Source: JBLUOA01 sp048060095 (GTDB taxonomy: Bacteria; Pseudomonadota; Alphaproteobacteria; Rhodobacterales; Rhodobacteraceae). From it: a stretch of DNA of 64,000 bases. The notes under the pieces were generated by a model that ran no database searches, was not told the origin of the DNA, and worked only from the letters and a program-made list of their open reading frames with translations. Location: the NCBI RefSeq assembly GCF_048060095.1, contig NZ_JBLUOA010000005.1, positions 62,001 through 126,000 of the forward strand, written 5' to 3'. Shown here one piece after another: positions 9,068 to 18,245 of this stretch. The position numbers and the translations under genes were made by a program. How positions within the stretch are numbered: the stretch's first letter is position 1; each line of letters starts with the position of its first letter.

Positions 9068-9819
9068 TCGATCAGCCCGATCCGGCGGCGCACCCCTTCG
9101 TCGCGGAGAGAGATTTCTTGCCCCGCGAACCCTGCCGCATCATCGGAACACATCCAGATCAGCGCCCTTGCGGGCCAATCCGCCGGAATATGCGCGCCCC
9201 ACTCAAGCTGGCTGACCGGATTGACGCCCGACGCCTTGATTTCCTTTTGCATCTGGGTGGCGACCGTGCCCGGCGACAGGCCCATCACGCGAATACCCTT
9301 CGGCGCGGCCTCTTTATGCGCACACATGGTCAGCATCGCAGCCCCGGCTTTTGAGGTGCAGTAAGGGCTCCATCCCTCAAGCGCGTTGTGGGCCGCGCCG
9401 GAACTGATGGTGAGGATCGTGCCGCGACCTGCGGCCTCCATCACCGGAAGGGCGGCGCGCATGCCGTTGTAAACACCTTTCAGGTTGATATCGATAACCT
9501 TGCCCCACTCGTCAGGGTCAGAGTTTGACAGATGCGCAATCGGTTCAATCACGCCAGCATTGTTGATCAGAATATCCAGCCCGCCGAAGGTCTTAACGGC
9601 GGCACCAACGGCGGCCTCAACCTCCCAATAGCGGCTGACATCGCAGGGGACGGCCAGCGCCTTGTCACCGATTTCTCCGGCAAGTTCGGCAATCGTGTCT
9701 TCGCTGCGGGCCAGCAGCACAACATTTGCACCGGCATCGGCAAACGCCTTGGCAGCCTCCGCACCGATCCCGCGGCTTGCCCCCGTGATCAGAACCGTTT
9801 GATTTTCAAGATGTGACAT
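9064..9819 (-). CDS. Short-chain dehydrogenase/reductase (SDR family)
   Basis: NAD(P)-dependent oxidoreductase of the classical SDR type, 251 residues when started at 9819, where AGGAGG lies 6 bases upstream. An ATG 90 bases further upstream would add an extension with no homology character. The cofactor motif TGASRGIG is at residues about 11-18, the NNAG motif is present, and the catalytic Ser-Tyr-Lys appears in ISSGAAHN...YCTSKAG. The acidic residue after beta 2 that selects NAD is not obvious. It is coupled by a 4-bp overlap to the crotonase-like gene downstream. The substrate is unknown. Confidence 0.9.
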   Translation of the reverse strand: MSHLENQTVLITGASRGIGAEAAKAFADAGANVVLLARSEDTIAELAGEIGDKALAVPCDVSRYWEVEAAVGAAVKTFGGLDILINNAGVIEPIAHLSNSDPDEWGKVIDINLKGVYNGMRAALPVMEAAGRGTILTISSGAAHNALEGWSPYCTSKAGAAMLTMCAHKEAAPKGIRVMGLSPGTVATQMQKEIKASGVNPVSQLEWGAHIPADWPARALIWMCSDDAAGFAGQEISLRDEGVRRRIGLID

Positions 9820-9942
9820 CGGCGCCTCCTTCGATACATGAAATACATGAGTCGGAATCGCACTACCAGATGGCATTGCCCTTGACCATCTAAGCCACAG
9901 ACCCGACATTAGAAGCTGCTATTTCAACCAAGAGGATTAAAA

Positions 9943-11466
9943 ATGGCCGTTCGGAAGTCCATTGGCGCCGGTGCCGCGCTATCTATGCTACTTGGCACGA
10001 CTGCTGCCTTTGCCGATGTCACGGCACAAGATGTCTGGGAGGACTGGAAGTCTTATATGGCCGGCGTCGGCTATACCGTCACCGCAGGAACCGAGGAAAT
10101 GTCTGGCGACACGCTGACAATCAGCGGGATGAAGGCGCAGGTCGACATCCCCGAGGGCGACGGCGAAGTTTCGATAGTCATGCCTGAAATCCTGTTCAAG
10201 GAACGTGGCGACGGCACGGTCGAAGTCACGATGCCCGAAGAATACGTTCTGACCGTCGTTGGTGGCGACGCGAACGGGTCGCTTGATATGGAAATGTCGA
10301 TCGACCAGACCAGCATGACGATGATCGCAAGCGGCGATGATACAGAGACCGCCTATAACTTCGCGGCCAACGAGATCAAAATGGCGACGACCCGCCTGAT
10401 TGTCGACGGTGTGGACGTTGATGGAGACATCGCCGCCAACCTGAACGGCTACACTGGCACCTACGTCATGAAAGACATGGGCGACGTGACGGGCCTTGAA
10501 GGCGCCGCACGGGTTGATGAATTCGACATCACCGCAGTGATCAACGAGCCCGAACAGGACATGGTCGTCGACTTTTCTCTGACCGCTAAAGGTGGCGGTG
10601 GCACGGCCTCCATGACCTTGCCGAAGGAATTCGACCAGGAAGATATGTCAAAGAACATTGAGGCCGGGTTTGCCGCCGATGGTGAATATACGCTGGGCGA
10701 GATGGCGATTGCGCTGGCCGGGTCCGGCGACGGAGAGTCGTTCAACATGAACGGTACGATGGGTGGTGCGGATGTGACCTTCCGTATGGATCAGGATGGC
10801 ATGGGCCTGACGGAACTTGTCAAAGCGCTCGACATCACGATCTCGGGTTCTGAAATTCCGCTGCCGCAGATCAATGTGAAGGCCGCAGAATACGGTTTGA
10901 ATTTCCTGATGCCGATTTCAAAATCTGATGAGCCGGATGATTTCGCACTGGGTGTGCGCCTTGTCGATCTGGCGGTTCAGGATGAAATCTGGGGCATGTT
11001 CGATCCGGCAGGCGTTCTGCCGCGCGATCCTGCGACGCTGATCATCGACACGGTGGGTAAGGCCAACTGGTTCTTCAACATCATGGACCCGAAAGCACAG
11101 GCCGAAATGGACGAATCCGGCGAAACGCCCGGCGAACTTCACGCCCTGACCTTGCAAGAGCTTGAGCTTGACGTGGCCGGCGCCCAACTGACCGGCGAGG
11201 GTGACTTTACCTTCGACAACAGCGACACGACGACGTTCGACGGTATGCCGCGCCCGACCGGCGCGATTGACCTTCAACTTGTCGGTGGCAATGGCCTGCT
11301 GGATAAGCTGGTGCAGATGGGTCTGATCCCCGACGATCAGGCAATGGGCACGCGCATGATGATGGGGCTGTTCGCGGTTCCGGGTGAAGGCGAAGACACG
11401 TTGAATTCAAAGATCGAAATCAACGAAGAGGGCCACGTTCTGGCGAACGGCCAACGCCTGAAATAA
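9943..11466 (+). CDS. DUF2125 domain exported protein
   Basis: Protein of 507 residues with an N-terminal signal peptide (cleavage probable after AAFA, residue about 24) and an acidic, beta-rich mature region. The sequence after the signal (DVTAQDVWEDWKSYMAGVGYTV) and the repeated short strands are characteristic of the DUF2125 family of alphaproteobacteria, which has no established function. It is probably periplasmic or loosely envelope-bound. The start is supported by an AGAGGA ribosome site. It is monocistronic, as a strong terminator follows at 11493. The upstream 120 bp is shared with the divergent SDR gene. The mature protein is notably rich in Met, Asp and Gly. Confidence 0.8.
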   Translation: MAVRKSIGAGAALSMLLGTTAAFADVTAQDVWEDWKSYMAGVGYTVTAGTEEMSGDTLTISGMKAQVDIPEGDGEVSIVMPEILFKERGDGTVEVTMPEEYVLTVVGGDANGSLDMEMSIDQTSMTMIASGDDTETAYNFAANEIKMATTRLIVDGVDVDGDIAANLNGYTGTYVMKDMGDVTGLEGAARVDEFDITAVINEPEQDMVVDFSLTAKGGGGTASMTLPKEFDQEDMSKNIEAGFAADGEYTLGEMAIALAGSGDGESFNMNGTMGGADVTFRMDQDGMGLTELVKALDITISGSEIPLPQINVKAAEYGLNFLMPISKSDEPDDFALGVRLVDLAVQDEIWGMFDPAGVLPRDPATLIIDTVGKANWFFNIMDPKAQAEMDESGETPGELHALTLQELELDVAGAQLTGEGDFTFDNSDTTTFDGMPRPTGAIDLQLVGGNGLLDKLVQMGLIPDDQAMGTRMMMGLFAVPGEGEDTLNSKIEINEEGHVLANGQRLK

Positions 11467-11492
11467 GCGCAGACAGTTCTAAAACACGAATT

Positions 11493-11518
11493 GGGTCGCC
11501 CTCGGGCGGCCCTTTTTC
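11493..11518 (+). terminator. Rho-independent terminator after the DUF2125 gene
   Basis: GGGTCGCC, a CTC loop and GGGCGGCCC form a stem with one G-U pair, followed directly by TTTTT. It begins 27 bases after the stop codon at 11466. Confidence 0.85.
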
Positions 11519-11603
11519 GACAAGGGCTGCCGCAGGCAAACCCTTGCACGCCAAGGGTCGTGGGTTTACCTGACAGGACGGAATGATGGCGAGCAGGAAT
11601 TTC

Positions 11604-12950
11604 ATGGCTGACACACTCGAAACACTCACCGACGCCATGTTGACTGCGGCCCGGCGCGCGGGGGCTGATGCTGCCGACGCAATCGCGGTCGGTGGACAGT
11701 CGATTTCGATTGATGTCCTGAACGGTGCGCTTGAACATGCGGAACGGTCCGAAGGCACCGATATCGGCCTGCGCGTCTTGATCGGCCAACGGCAGGCCAT
11801 CGTGTCATCCTCAGACACGCGGCTTGAAACAATCGCGGAAATGGCAGACCGCGCCGTCGCAATGGCCCGCCTTGCGCCGGAGGATGCGACCATCGGGTTG
11901 GCCGATCCGGGCCAGCTTGCCACCGATATCGACGTTGCGGCGCTGGAACTGTCCGACCCGGCCCCGGAGCCTGATCCGAAAGAGCTTGAAGACGCCGCAC
12001 TGCGGGCCGAAGCCGCCGCGCTTGCCATTGACGGCGTCAGTCAGGTGCAATCCGCAGGCGCCGGATACTCCAACCGCGCAATCCACCTTGCCACCACAAA
12101 CGGCTTTTCCGACGGCTACGCCCGCACCGGCAGCGGTGTGTCCTGTGTCGCGATCAGCGGCACGGGCGCAGAGATGGAGCGCGATTATTTTGGCGATACC
12201 CGAACCTTCCGCTCCGAACTGTTGCGCCCGGAGGAGATCGGCCGCATCGCGGGTGAGCGCACTGTCGAACGCACAGGTGCCCGCCGCCCGAAAACCGGCA
12301 GCTACCCGGTGTTGTTTGACGAACGGATTTCCTCATCGCTGATCGGCCATCTGCTGGCGGCGATCAACGGCACCGCGATTGCGCGGGGCGCGTCTTGGCT
12401 GCGCGACGGCGTGGGTGAGTTGGTTTTGCCCGAAGCGCTGTCGCTGATCGAAAACCCGCATCGCCCACGGATCGGCGGCTCCAAACCCTTCGACGGGGAA
12501 GGTCTGCCGACCGTGCAGCGCGAAATTGTCAAAGACGGTGTGCTGACTGGATGGGTGCTTGACCTTGGCACGGCGCGGAAACTTGGCCTGCAAAGCACCG
12601 CGAACGCGGCGCGCGGCACGACTGCCCCGCCCTCCCCCAGCGTCAGCAACGTGACCCTGATCCCCGGCACGCAAACCCGCGAGGAACTGATCCGCGACAT
12701 GGGCACCGGGCTGCTTGTCACGTCGATGATCGGCACAACGATTAATCCAAACACCGGCGACTATTCCCGCGGCGCGTCCGGCCTGTGGATCGAGAACGGA
12801 GAGATCGCCTATCCCGTCAATGAATGCACCATCGCGGGCAATCTGCGTGAGATGCTGGCGGGCGTTGTCCCCGCCAACGATGCCCGCACGCATTTGGCGC
12901 GGGTCGTGCCATCGCTGTTGGTCGAAGGGATGACCCTTGCCGGCGCGTGA
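11604..12950 (+). CDS. pmbA: TldD/PmbA family metalloprotease-like protein
   Basis: Member of the TldD/PmbA (TldE) family, which in E. coli forms a heterodimeric protease that processes the microcin B17 leader and CcdA. The PmbA partner lacks the zinc site. The length of 448 residues from 11604 matches PmbA (about 450). That start (MADTLETLTDAMLTAARRAG) has AGGA 5 bases upstream; ATGs at 11583 and 11586 would add seven or fewer residues and have comparable sites. The N-terminal domain contains DIGLRVLIGQRQA and the C-terminal part contains NPNTGDYSRGASGLWIENG, both typical. It overlaps the following phosphatase gene by 14 bp. Zinc ligands of the TldD type (HExxxH) are not seen, hence PmbA rather than TldD. 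Confidence 0.88.
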   Translation: MADTLETLTDAMLTAARRAGADAADAIAVGGQSISIDVLNGALEHAERSEGTDIGLRVLIGQRQAIVSSSDTRLETIAEMADRAVAMARLAPEDATIGLADPGQLATDIDVAALELSDPAPEPDPKELEDAALRAEAAALAIDGVSQVQSAGAGYSNRAIHLATTNGFSDGYARTGSGVSCVAISGTGAEMERDYFGDTRTFRSELLRPEEIGRIAGERTVERTGARRPKTGSYPVLFDERISSSLIGHLLAAINGTAIARGASWLRDGVGELVLPEALSLIENPHRPRIGGSKPFDGEGLPTVQREIVKDGVLTGWVLDLGTARKLGLQSTANAARGTTAPPSPSVSNVTLIPGTQTREELIRDMGTGLLVTSMIGTTINPNTGDYSRGASGLWIENGEIAYPVNECTIAGNLREMLAGVVPANDARTHLARVVPSLLVEGMTLAGA

Positions 12951-13716
12951 CATTGATCTGCTGATCGACGTCGCCCGCGCGGCTGGCCGGATCGCCGAAC
13001 GCCATTGGAAATCCGCGCTGGACATCTGGGACAAGCCCGGCGGCGCTGGTCCCGTGACCGCGGCCGATCTTGAGGTCAATCGCATGATGGCGGCGGAGCT
13101 GCGCACCGCCCGCCCCGATTACGGTTGGCTTTCCGAAGAAACCGAGGATACGCCCGAACGGCTGGACGCAGACCGCGTGTTCATCATCGACCCGATCGAC
13201 GGCACCCGCGCGTTCATCAACGGGGAAAAGAACTTTTCGCATTCGCTTGCCGTCGCGGAAAACGGTGTGGTCGTCGCGGCGGTCGTCTATGTCCCGATGC
13301 TGGATGCGCTATACAGCGCGACTGCGGGCGAGGCGGCGCAGCAAAACGGTGAGGTAATCAAGGTCTGCCCAACCAATCCCGACACCGCGCAAATCCTCAG
13401 CACCAAGGCCAATTTTATCCCCGAAAACTGGCCCGGCGGGGTGCCGGAGGTAAAGCGCCACTTCCGATCCTCGCTCGCCTATCGCTTGTGCCTTGTGGCA
13501 GACGGGCAATTCGACGGGATGCTGACGCTTAGGGACACATGGGAATGGGACGTTGCAGCGGGCAGCCTGATCGTCGCGCAGGCGGGTGGATTCGTCACCG
13601 ACAGGCAAGGCGCAGGCCCGCGTTTCAACAGCCCCCGCCCCATGTTGCGCGGGATTGTCGCCGCCGAGCCAGACCTTCACGCCGATCTGACGCGACGCCT
13701 GCGACCGGTAGCGTAG
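12937..13716 (+). CDS. Inositol monophosphatase family protein, CysQ-like 3'(2'),5'-bisphosphate nucleotidase
   Basis: Magnesium-dependent, lithium-sensitive phosphatase fold, 259 residues. The metal and substrate motifs are present: EE in LSEETED (residues about 65-70), IDPIDGTRAFINGE (about 88-101), and WEWDVAAGSLIVAQAGG near residue 200. In bacteria this branch usually recycles pAp from sulfate assimilation to AMP and phosphate; inositol phosphatase activity is the alternative. The start appears to be TTG at 12937, inside the last codons of pmbA, with AAGGGA upstream. No ATG exists in frame before the conserved N-terminal helix, so the exact start is less certain than the gene. Confidence 0.87.
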   Translation: MPARDIDLLIDVARAAGRIAERHWKSALDIWDKPGGAGPVTAADLEVNRMMAAELRTARPDYGWLSEETEDTPERLDADRVFIIDPIDGTRAFINGEKNFSHSLAVAENGVVVAAVVYVPMLDALYSATAGEAAQQNGEVIKVCPTNPDTAQILSTKANFIPENWPGGVPEVKRHFRSSLAYRLCLVADGQFDGMLTLRDTWEWDVAAGSLIVAQAGGFVTDRQGAGPRFNSPRPMLRGIVAAEPDLHADLTRRLRPVA

Positions 13717-13718
13717 CG

Positions 13719-13802
13719 TTACTTCTTGCTGCCGCCGTTGCCGCCGGTGTCTTTTCCGGTGCCTTTCGGCGGTGCGCCGTCGGTGCTTTTCTTGTCGCCC
13801 AT
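13719..13802 (-). CDS. Small lysine/glycine-rich hypothetical protein (27 aa)
   Basis: A 28-codon frame from the ATG at 13802 to TAA at 13719, preceded by TAGGAGAG 5-6 bases before the start. The product is MGDKKSTDGAPPKGTGKDTG followed by GNGGSKK. It is highly hydrophilic, with no membrane segment and no cysteine. It converges tail to tail with the CysQ-like gene, 2 bp apart. The strong ribosome site, the ATG start and the tidy fit between two genes argue for a real mini-gene, but no function can be suggested. It is too short to be caught by ordinary gene-length cut-offs. Confidence 0.55.
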   Translation of the reverse strand: MGDKKSTDGAPPKGTGKDTGGNGGSKK

Positions 13803-13949
13803 CGGTCTCTCCTATCAACTCCGGCTATTGCCGTTGAAACCGTCCGCGATATTCGCCTTTCGATCAAGGGGCTTGGCCAATCCGGCCCCTTTCCCCTGCG
13901 CATCCAATCCACTAGGGTAAGCCAAAATCTGACCCCTTCGGAGGACTCT

Positions 13950-14195
13950 ATGACCCAACGCCTTCACCTCGTCTTTGGTGGCGAACTGGTTGATCCGACC
14001 AAAAACGCATTCAAGGATGTCGATGCGATCCATATCGTTGGCATGTATCCAGACTATCAATCCGCCTACAACGCCTGGAAATCCGAGGCGCAGCGCACGG
14101 TCGACAATGCCCACATGCGCTATTTCATCGCGCATATTCACCGCCTTCGGGATGAAGAAACCGAAGCCTCCCCGACTGAGGAGTTGGACAGCTAA
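13950..14195 (+). CDS. DUF4170 domain protein
   Basis: Small cytoplasmic protein of 81 residues with the DUF4170 pattern: MTQRLHLVFGGELVDP, then IHIVGMYPDYQSAYNAWKS, then a charged acidic tail. GGAGG lies 6 bases before the ATG. In alphaproteobacteria this family is regularly found directly upstream of waaA and lpxK, as here, with 12 bp to the next gene. A role linked to lipid A/Kdo assembly is inferred from this conserved neighbourhood only. Confidence 0.85.
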   Translation: MTQRLHLVFGGELVDPTKNAFKDVDAIHIVGMYPDYQSAYNAWKSEAQRTVDNAHMRYFIAHIHRLRDEETEASPTEELDS

Positions 14196-14207
14196 GCTGT
14201 CCGGGGA

Positions 14208-15428
14208 ATGGCGCGGTCCCTCAGACGCAGCTTTCTCGGCGCCCTTCGGGGGCGTCGAAACAGTCATCAGGATAGCGCCACCCCTGCGCCGCGGAAATCG
14301 GAAGGCGCATCGCTGGTCTGGTGCCACTCGACAACCGTAACGCAGGCGGCAGCTTTCGCCGAATTGATCCTGCGCCTGTCCGATGATCTGCGCATGGTCG
14401 AATACGCCGTGACGACGCCGGATGCAGAGGTCGCCGCCACCCTGAAAACCATGCTGCCCGAGGATGTGTTCGTTCGCCACCTGCCACGGGACGATGACGA
14501 TTTCGTCAATGAAATCAAACCGGATCTTGTGATCTGGACAAACCCGTCCGAGCACGCGGCAACGCTGGCGGAGCTGTCAAACCGCAACGTGCCGATGATC
14601 CTGACAGACGCGCGAATTCCGCAGAACCGCCCGCTAAGCCAGTTGATCCCCGGTGCCCAGCGCACGCTGCTGAGTCGGTTCGATCACATCCTTGCCGCCG
14701 ACGAGGAAACGGAGCGTTGGATCGTCTCGCATTCCATCGCGCCCGAAGCGGTCGAGGTTCTGGGCGAAATGCAGGAAGGCACCATCGCCCTTCACTGCAA
14801 TGAGGCAGAGCGGGACACGCTCGCCCAGCTGCTTGCCGCGCGTCCGGTCTGGCTTGCCGCCTGTTGCACGCAAGAGGAGGAAGATATCGTCCTCGCCGCC
14901 CATCGGCAGGCGCTTCGTGTTTCGCACCGCCTGCTGTTGATCCTCGTCCCCGACGACGGAGAGTCCGGCCCCCGCATCATGGAAAATTTCGAGGCTGTCG
15001 GCCTTAACACCGTTTGTCGATCAACCGGAGGAGAGCCGGACGACGACCGGCAGGTCTATGTTGCCGACACGGACGGAGAGATGGGCCTTTGGTATCGCCT
15101 TGCTCCGATCAGCTTCCTCGGGCGGTCACTTGCCCCCGGCAGGGGCGCGATCAACCCGTATGAGCCGGCCGCCCTCGGGTCGGCCATTCTTCACGGTCCG
15201 AATACCGGGATTCACACGCCAGCGTTTGAACGTCTGACAGCCGCAGGCGCCGCGCGGCTGGTCAAGGACGATAAGGAGCTCGCCAAGGCGGTGCAGGATT
15301 TGCTTGCCCCGGATCAGGCCGCCGCAATGGCGCACGGCGCCTGGATCGTGACCTCAGGCGGATCGCAGATCATCGACCGGCTGGCAGAGATGGTGGCCGA
15401 AACGCTGGATGCCGAGAGGCAGGAGTGA
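14208..15428 (+). CDS. waaA: 3-deoxy-D-manno-octulosonic acid (Kdo) transferase-like glycosyltransferase
   Basis: WaaA/KdtA-family GT-B glycosyltransferase, 406 residues, expected to add Kdo to lipid IVA using CMP-Kdo at the cytoplasmic face. The C-terminal half is well conserved (DGEMGLWYRLAPISFLGRSL, then GAINPYEPAALGSAILHGP). The N-terminal acceptor domain is divergent: where classical enzymes have HAASVGE with the catalytic glutamate, this one reads HSTTVTQ. The usual first membrane helix is also weak, replaced by a basic amphipathic N-terminus. It is in operon with DUF4170 (12 bp upstream) and lpxK (TGATG overlap). A second paralogue lies at 25436. The family is certain, but the exact reaction is less so. 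Confidence 0.8.
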   Translation: MARSLRRSFLGALRGRRNSHQDSATPAPRKSEGASLVWCHSTTVTQAAAFAELILRLSDDLRMVEYAVTTPDAEVAATLKTMLPEDVFVRHLPRDDDDFVNEIKPDLVIWTNPSEHAATLAELSNRNVPMILTDARIPQNRPLSQLIPGAQRTLLSRFDHILAADEETERWIVSHSIAPEAVEVLGEMQEGTIALHCNEAERDTLAQLLAARPVWLAACCTQEEEDIVLAAHRQALRVSHRLLLILVPDDGESGPRIMENFEAVGLNTVCRSTGGEPDDDRQVYVADTDGEMGLWYRLAPISFLGRSLAPGRGAINPYEPAALGSAILHGPNTGIHTPAFERLTAAGAARLVKDDKELAKAVQDLLAPDQAAAMAHGAWIVTSGGSQIIDRLAEMVAETLDAERQE

Positions 15429-16423
15429 TGCAGGCACCCCGGTTCTGGTTCAATGCGCCCGACCGTCCGGGTTGGCAGGCGCGTATGCTCTCCCCGTTCG
15501 GCGCGATTTATGCGAAAGGAACGGCGCGACGGCTGGCCCAAGCTGCGCCGCAAAACGCCCCGGTGCCGGTTATCTGTATCGGCAACCTCAATGCAGGCGG
15601 AACCGGAAAGACCCCGACAACCATCGCCATCGCGCAACGCTTGCAGGATCGTGGGCAGACACCGCATGTCGTATCGCGTGGCTATGGCGGGCAGTTGACC
15701 GGGCCGGTTCAGGTGCAGGAACAGATACATAGCGCCGCAGATGTCGGGGATGAGCCGCTTTTGCTTGCGGCCTTTGCGCCGACATGGGTGGCGCAAGACC
15801 GGGTCGCCGGGGCGATGGCAGCGGCAGAGAGTGGCGCGAATATCATCCTGCTTGATGATGGGTTTCAGAACCCGGCATTGGCAAAGGATCTATCGATTAT
15901 TGTCGTCGATGCGAAGCGAGGGTTCGGCAACGGCCGGGTTCTGCCCGCTGGCCCCTTGCGCGAACCTGTCGACACCGGGATGACACGCGCCGATCTGGTG
16001 CTATCGATTGGTGACGACGCGGCGCAGGGGCAGTTCACTGACCGATGGGGATCATCCGTCACCGTCCCGCAGGTGACTGGCCGCCTCGCGCCGCTTCAAA
16101 CCGGGATGGAGTGGGACGGCCTCCGCGCCCTTGCCTTTGCCGGCATTGCCCATCCCGAAAAGTTCTTTGCCACCCTCCGGGGTCTTGGCGCAGACCTTGT
16201 CCGGGCCGAGGGGCTTTCGGATCATCAGCCGCTGACCGATGGCTTGCTGAAACGGCTCGACGCGGACGCCAAGGCAGCGGGCGCGCAACTTGTCACAACC
16301 GAAAAAGACGCGGTGCGCCTGCCTAAGCATTACCGCCAGAAGGTGCTGACGGTTCCGGTGCGGCTAGAGGTCGAGGATTGGGACGCGTTCGATACCGCGC
16401 TTAACCGGATTCTGGACGATTAG
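15428..16423 (+). CDS. lpxK: Tetraacyldisaccharide 4'-kinase
   Basis: Phosphorylates the 4' position of lipid A disaccharide to give lipid IVA at the inner membrane. The length of 331 residues is normal. The Walker A motif GGTGKTP is at residues about 55-61 within ICIGNLNAGGTGKTPTTIAI, followed by the LpxK signatures SRGYGG, GDEPLLLA, and DDGFQNP with the catalytic Asp pair. The ATG at 15428 overlaps the waaA stop (TGATG) and has AGGAG upstream, so an in-frame GTG three bases earlier is not needed. The 3' end overlaps the stop of the convergent CoA transferase gene by 4 bp. Confidence 0.95.
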   Translation: MQAPRFWFNAPDRPGWQARMLSPFGAIYAKGTARRLAQAAPQNAPVPVICIGNLNAGGTGKTPTTIAIAQRLQDRGQTPHVVSRGYGGQLTGPVQVQEQIHSAADVGDEPLLLAAFAPTWVAQDRVAGAMAAAESGANIILLDDGFQNPALAKDLSIIVVDAKRGFGNGRVLPAGPLREPVDTGMTRADLVLSIGDDAAQGQFTDRWGSSVTVPQVTGRLAPLQTGMEWDGLRALAFAGIAHPEKFFATLRGLGADLVRAEGLSDHQPLTDGLLKRLDADAKAAGAQLVTTEKDAVRLPKHYRQKVLTVPVRLEVEDWDAFDTALNRILDD

Positions 16424-17568
16424 CCGCCCCGCTTTGCCAATTGCGCACTGATCTCCGGCCCGTGTTCGTTCAGCTTGGGGGAGGCACGGTCCAGCTTCAG
16501 TTCCGCCCCCGAAAACACGAACGGTGCCCGCACACCGGGAACGCCATCGACATCGTGGCGAAGCCCGCGCGCGACCACCTGCGGGTCGGCAAACACCTCT
16601 GCCATATTGTTGATCGGACCGGCAGGAACACCCTCAGCCTCGCACGCCGCGAGCAGGTCGGCCTTGGAAAACATCAGCGTCGCTTCGGTCAGGCGGCGGG
16701 TCATTTCCTCGCGATTTGCGACGCGGTCGGAATTTGTCAAAAACTCAGCCGCGACGGCCATTTCATCCACCCCAAGAAGGCGGCAGAGCCGTTGGTATTG
16801 CCCATCGTTCCCGGTGGCGATGACGATATGCCCATCGGTGCAATCAAACACCTGATAGGGCGTTAGGTTCGGGTGCTTGTTGCCGATACGGTGTGGCGGC
16901 TTTCCGGTGGTCAGGTAATTCATCGCCTGATTGGTGGTGATCGCCACGGCCACATCCAGCAGCGCCATATCAATATGCTGCCCCAGCCCCGTTCGTTCGC
17001 GCTGATGCACGGCGGCAAGGATCGCGGTCACGCCGTAGATGCCGGTGAACACGTCCGTGACGGCAACACCGACCTTTTGCGGCTGGCCGTCAGGTTCGCC
17101 CGTGATTGACATCAGGCCGGACATGCCCTGAATGATGTAGTCATACCCCGCGCGGTGGGCATACGGCCCCGTCTGGCCAAACCCAGTGATCGAACAGTAA
17201 ATCAGGCGCGGATTGATCGCTTTCAGACTGTCGTAATCCAGCCCGTATTTCGCAAGCCCCCCAACCTTGAAGTTCTCGATCAGAATATCGGCGTCGCGGA
17301 CCAGATCACAGACAAGCGCCTGCCCCTCTTCCGTTCGGAAATTCGCGGTGATCGACCGCTTGCCGCGATTACAGCTATGGAAATACGCGGCGGAGTAATC
17401 GTCGCCCCGATCCACAAACGGCGGCCCCCAACTGCGGGTGTCGTCCCCGGCAGGGCTTTCGACCTTGATGACGTCCGCACCAAGGTCTGAAAGTGTCTGG
17501 CCCGCAATTGGTCCTGCCAGAACGCGGGCAAGTTCAACAACGTTCAGCCCTTCAAGCGGCGCTTCCAT
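16420..17568 (-). CDS. CaiB/BaiF family (class III) CoA transferase
   Basis: Class III CoA transferase, 382 residues, that moves CoA between acyl-CoA and a carboxylic acid through a covalent aspartyl-CoA. N-terminal segments are diagnostic: VVELARVLAGPIAGQTLSDLGADVIKVE, then DTRSWGPPF, and GYDYIIQGMSG. The catalytic Asp is expected in this last region (residues about 165-172). The gene shares one base of start/stop with the upstream DsbA-like gene (TAATG). No acyl-CoA dehydrogenase or other partner is next to it, so the substrate is not indicated. Confidence 0.9.
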   Translation of the reverse strand: MEAPLEGLNVVELARVLAGPIAGQTLSDLGADVIKVESPAGDDTRSWGPPFVDRGDDYSAAYFHSCNRGKRSITANFRTEEGQALVCDLVRDADILIENFKVGGLAKYGLDYDSLKAINPRLIYCSITGFGQTGPYAHRAGYDYIIQGMSGLMSITGEPDGQPQKVGVAVTDVFTGIYGVTAILAAVHQRERTGLGQHIDMALLDVAVAITTNQAMNYLTTGKPPHRIGNKHPNLTPYQVFDCTDGHIVIATGNDGQYQRLCRLLGVDEMAVAAEFLTNSDRVANREEMTRRLTEATLMFSKADLLAACEAEGVPAGPINNMAEVFADPQVVARGLRHDVDGVPGVRAPFVFSGAELKLDRASPKLNEHGPEISAQLAKRGG

Positions 17569-18233
17569 TAGCCACCAATCTTTTCGTCAAGAACCTCGCG
17601 CAGATCGTCGTAGTTCATGTTGGCGTATTTCTGGCCATTGATGACGAAGGACGGTGTGCCGGTGATGTCATCCGCTGTCGCGTTTTGCTGATACAGCGCG
17701 ATCATCGCCGTGGCATGCTCCCTGTCGTTGATGCAAGAATCAAGCTGCTCATTCGACAGGCCAGCCGACCGTCCGATAGCCCGAAGGTTTTCGGTGATCT
17801 GCGCCGGATCGTTGCTGTCGAGCCATTCGCGCTGTCGTTCAAAGATCAGGTCGGAAATACCGAAATACCGCTCCTCACCGCCGCACCGGGCGATCAAAGA
17901 CGCCAGAAGCCCGAACTGGTCGAAATAGACTTCGCGGAAGACGAACCGCACCTTTCCAGTGTCGACATAGTCAGCCTTTAGCTGGCCAAAGACATTTTCA
18001 TGAAAGCTCGCGCAATGGGGGCAGGTGTAGGATGCGTATTCGATCATCGTGACCGGCGCGTCCTCTGCGCCCAGCGCCATTTCCTTAACGCCGGATGTGT
18101 CGATGTCGCCCGCCTCCTGCGCGTTAACGCTGGCAAGGCCGGGGCCGCTGGTCTGGGACCGACTGCTATAGATGTAGCTGCCCCCGGCAATCAGCGCGAG
18201 CGCCGCGCCGCCGATGAAAAGTCTGCGTTGCAT
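17568..18233 (-). CDS. DsbA-like thiol:disulfide oxidoreductase (thioredoxin fold)
   Basis: Exported protein of 221 residues. The N-terminal hydrophobic segment (MQRRLFIGGAALALIAGGSYIY) is a signal peptide or membrane anchor with a twin arginine. The thioredoxin-fold domain begins near residue 55. The active site reads CPHC in YTCPHCASFHENVF, the cis-proline is in GTPSFVINGQ, and a helical insertion lies between them as in DsbA/Com1 proteins. It likely oxidises cysteines of periplasmic proteins. It lies 12 bp downstream of the DciA gene and immediately before the CoA transferase. The DsbA-DciA-MutY grouping is common in Rhodobacterales. Confidence 0.9.
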   Translation of the reverse strand: MQRRLFIGGAALALIAGGSYIYSSRSQTSGPGLASVNAQEAGDIDTSGVKEMALGAEDAPVTMIEYASYTCPHCASFHENVFGQLKADYVDTGKVRFVFREVYFDQFGLLASLIARCGGEERYFGISDLIFERQREWLDSNDPAQITENLRAIGRSAGLSNEQLDSCINDREHATAMIALYQQNATADDITGTPSFVINGQKYANMNYDDLREVLDEKIGG

Positions 18234-18245
18234 GATTATGCCTCT

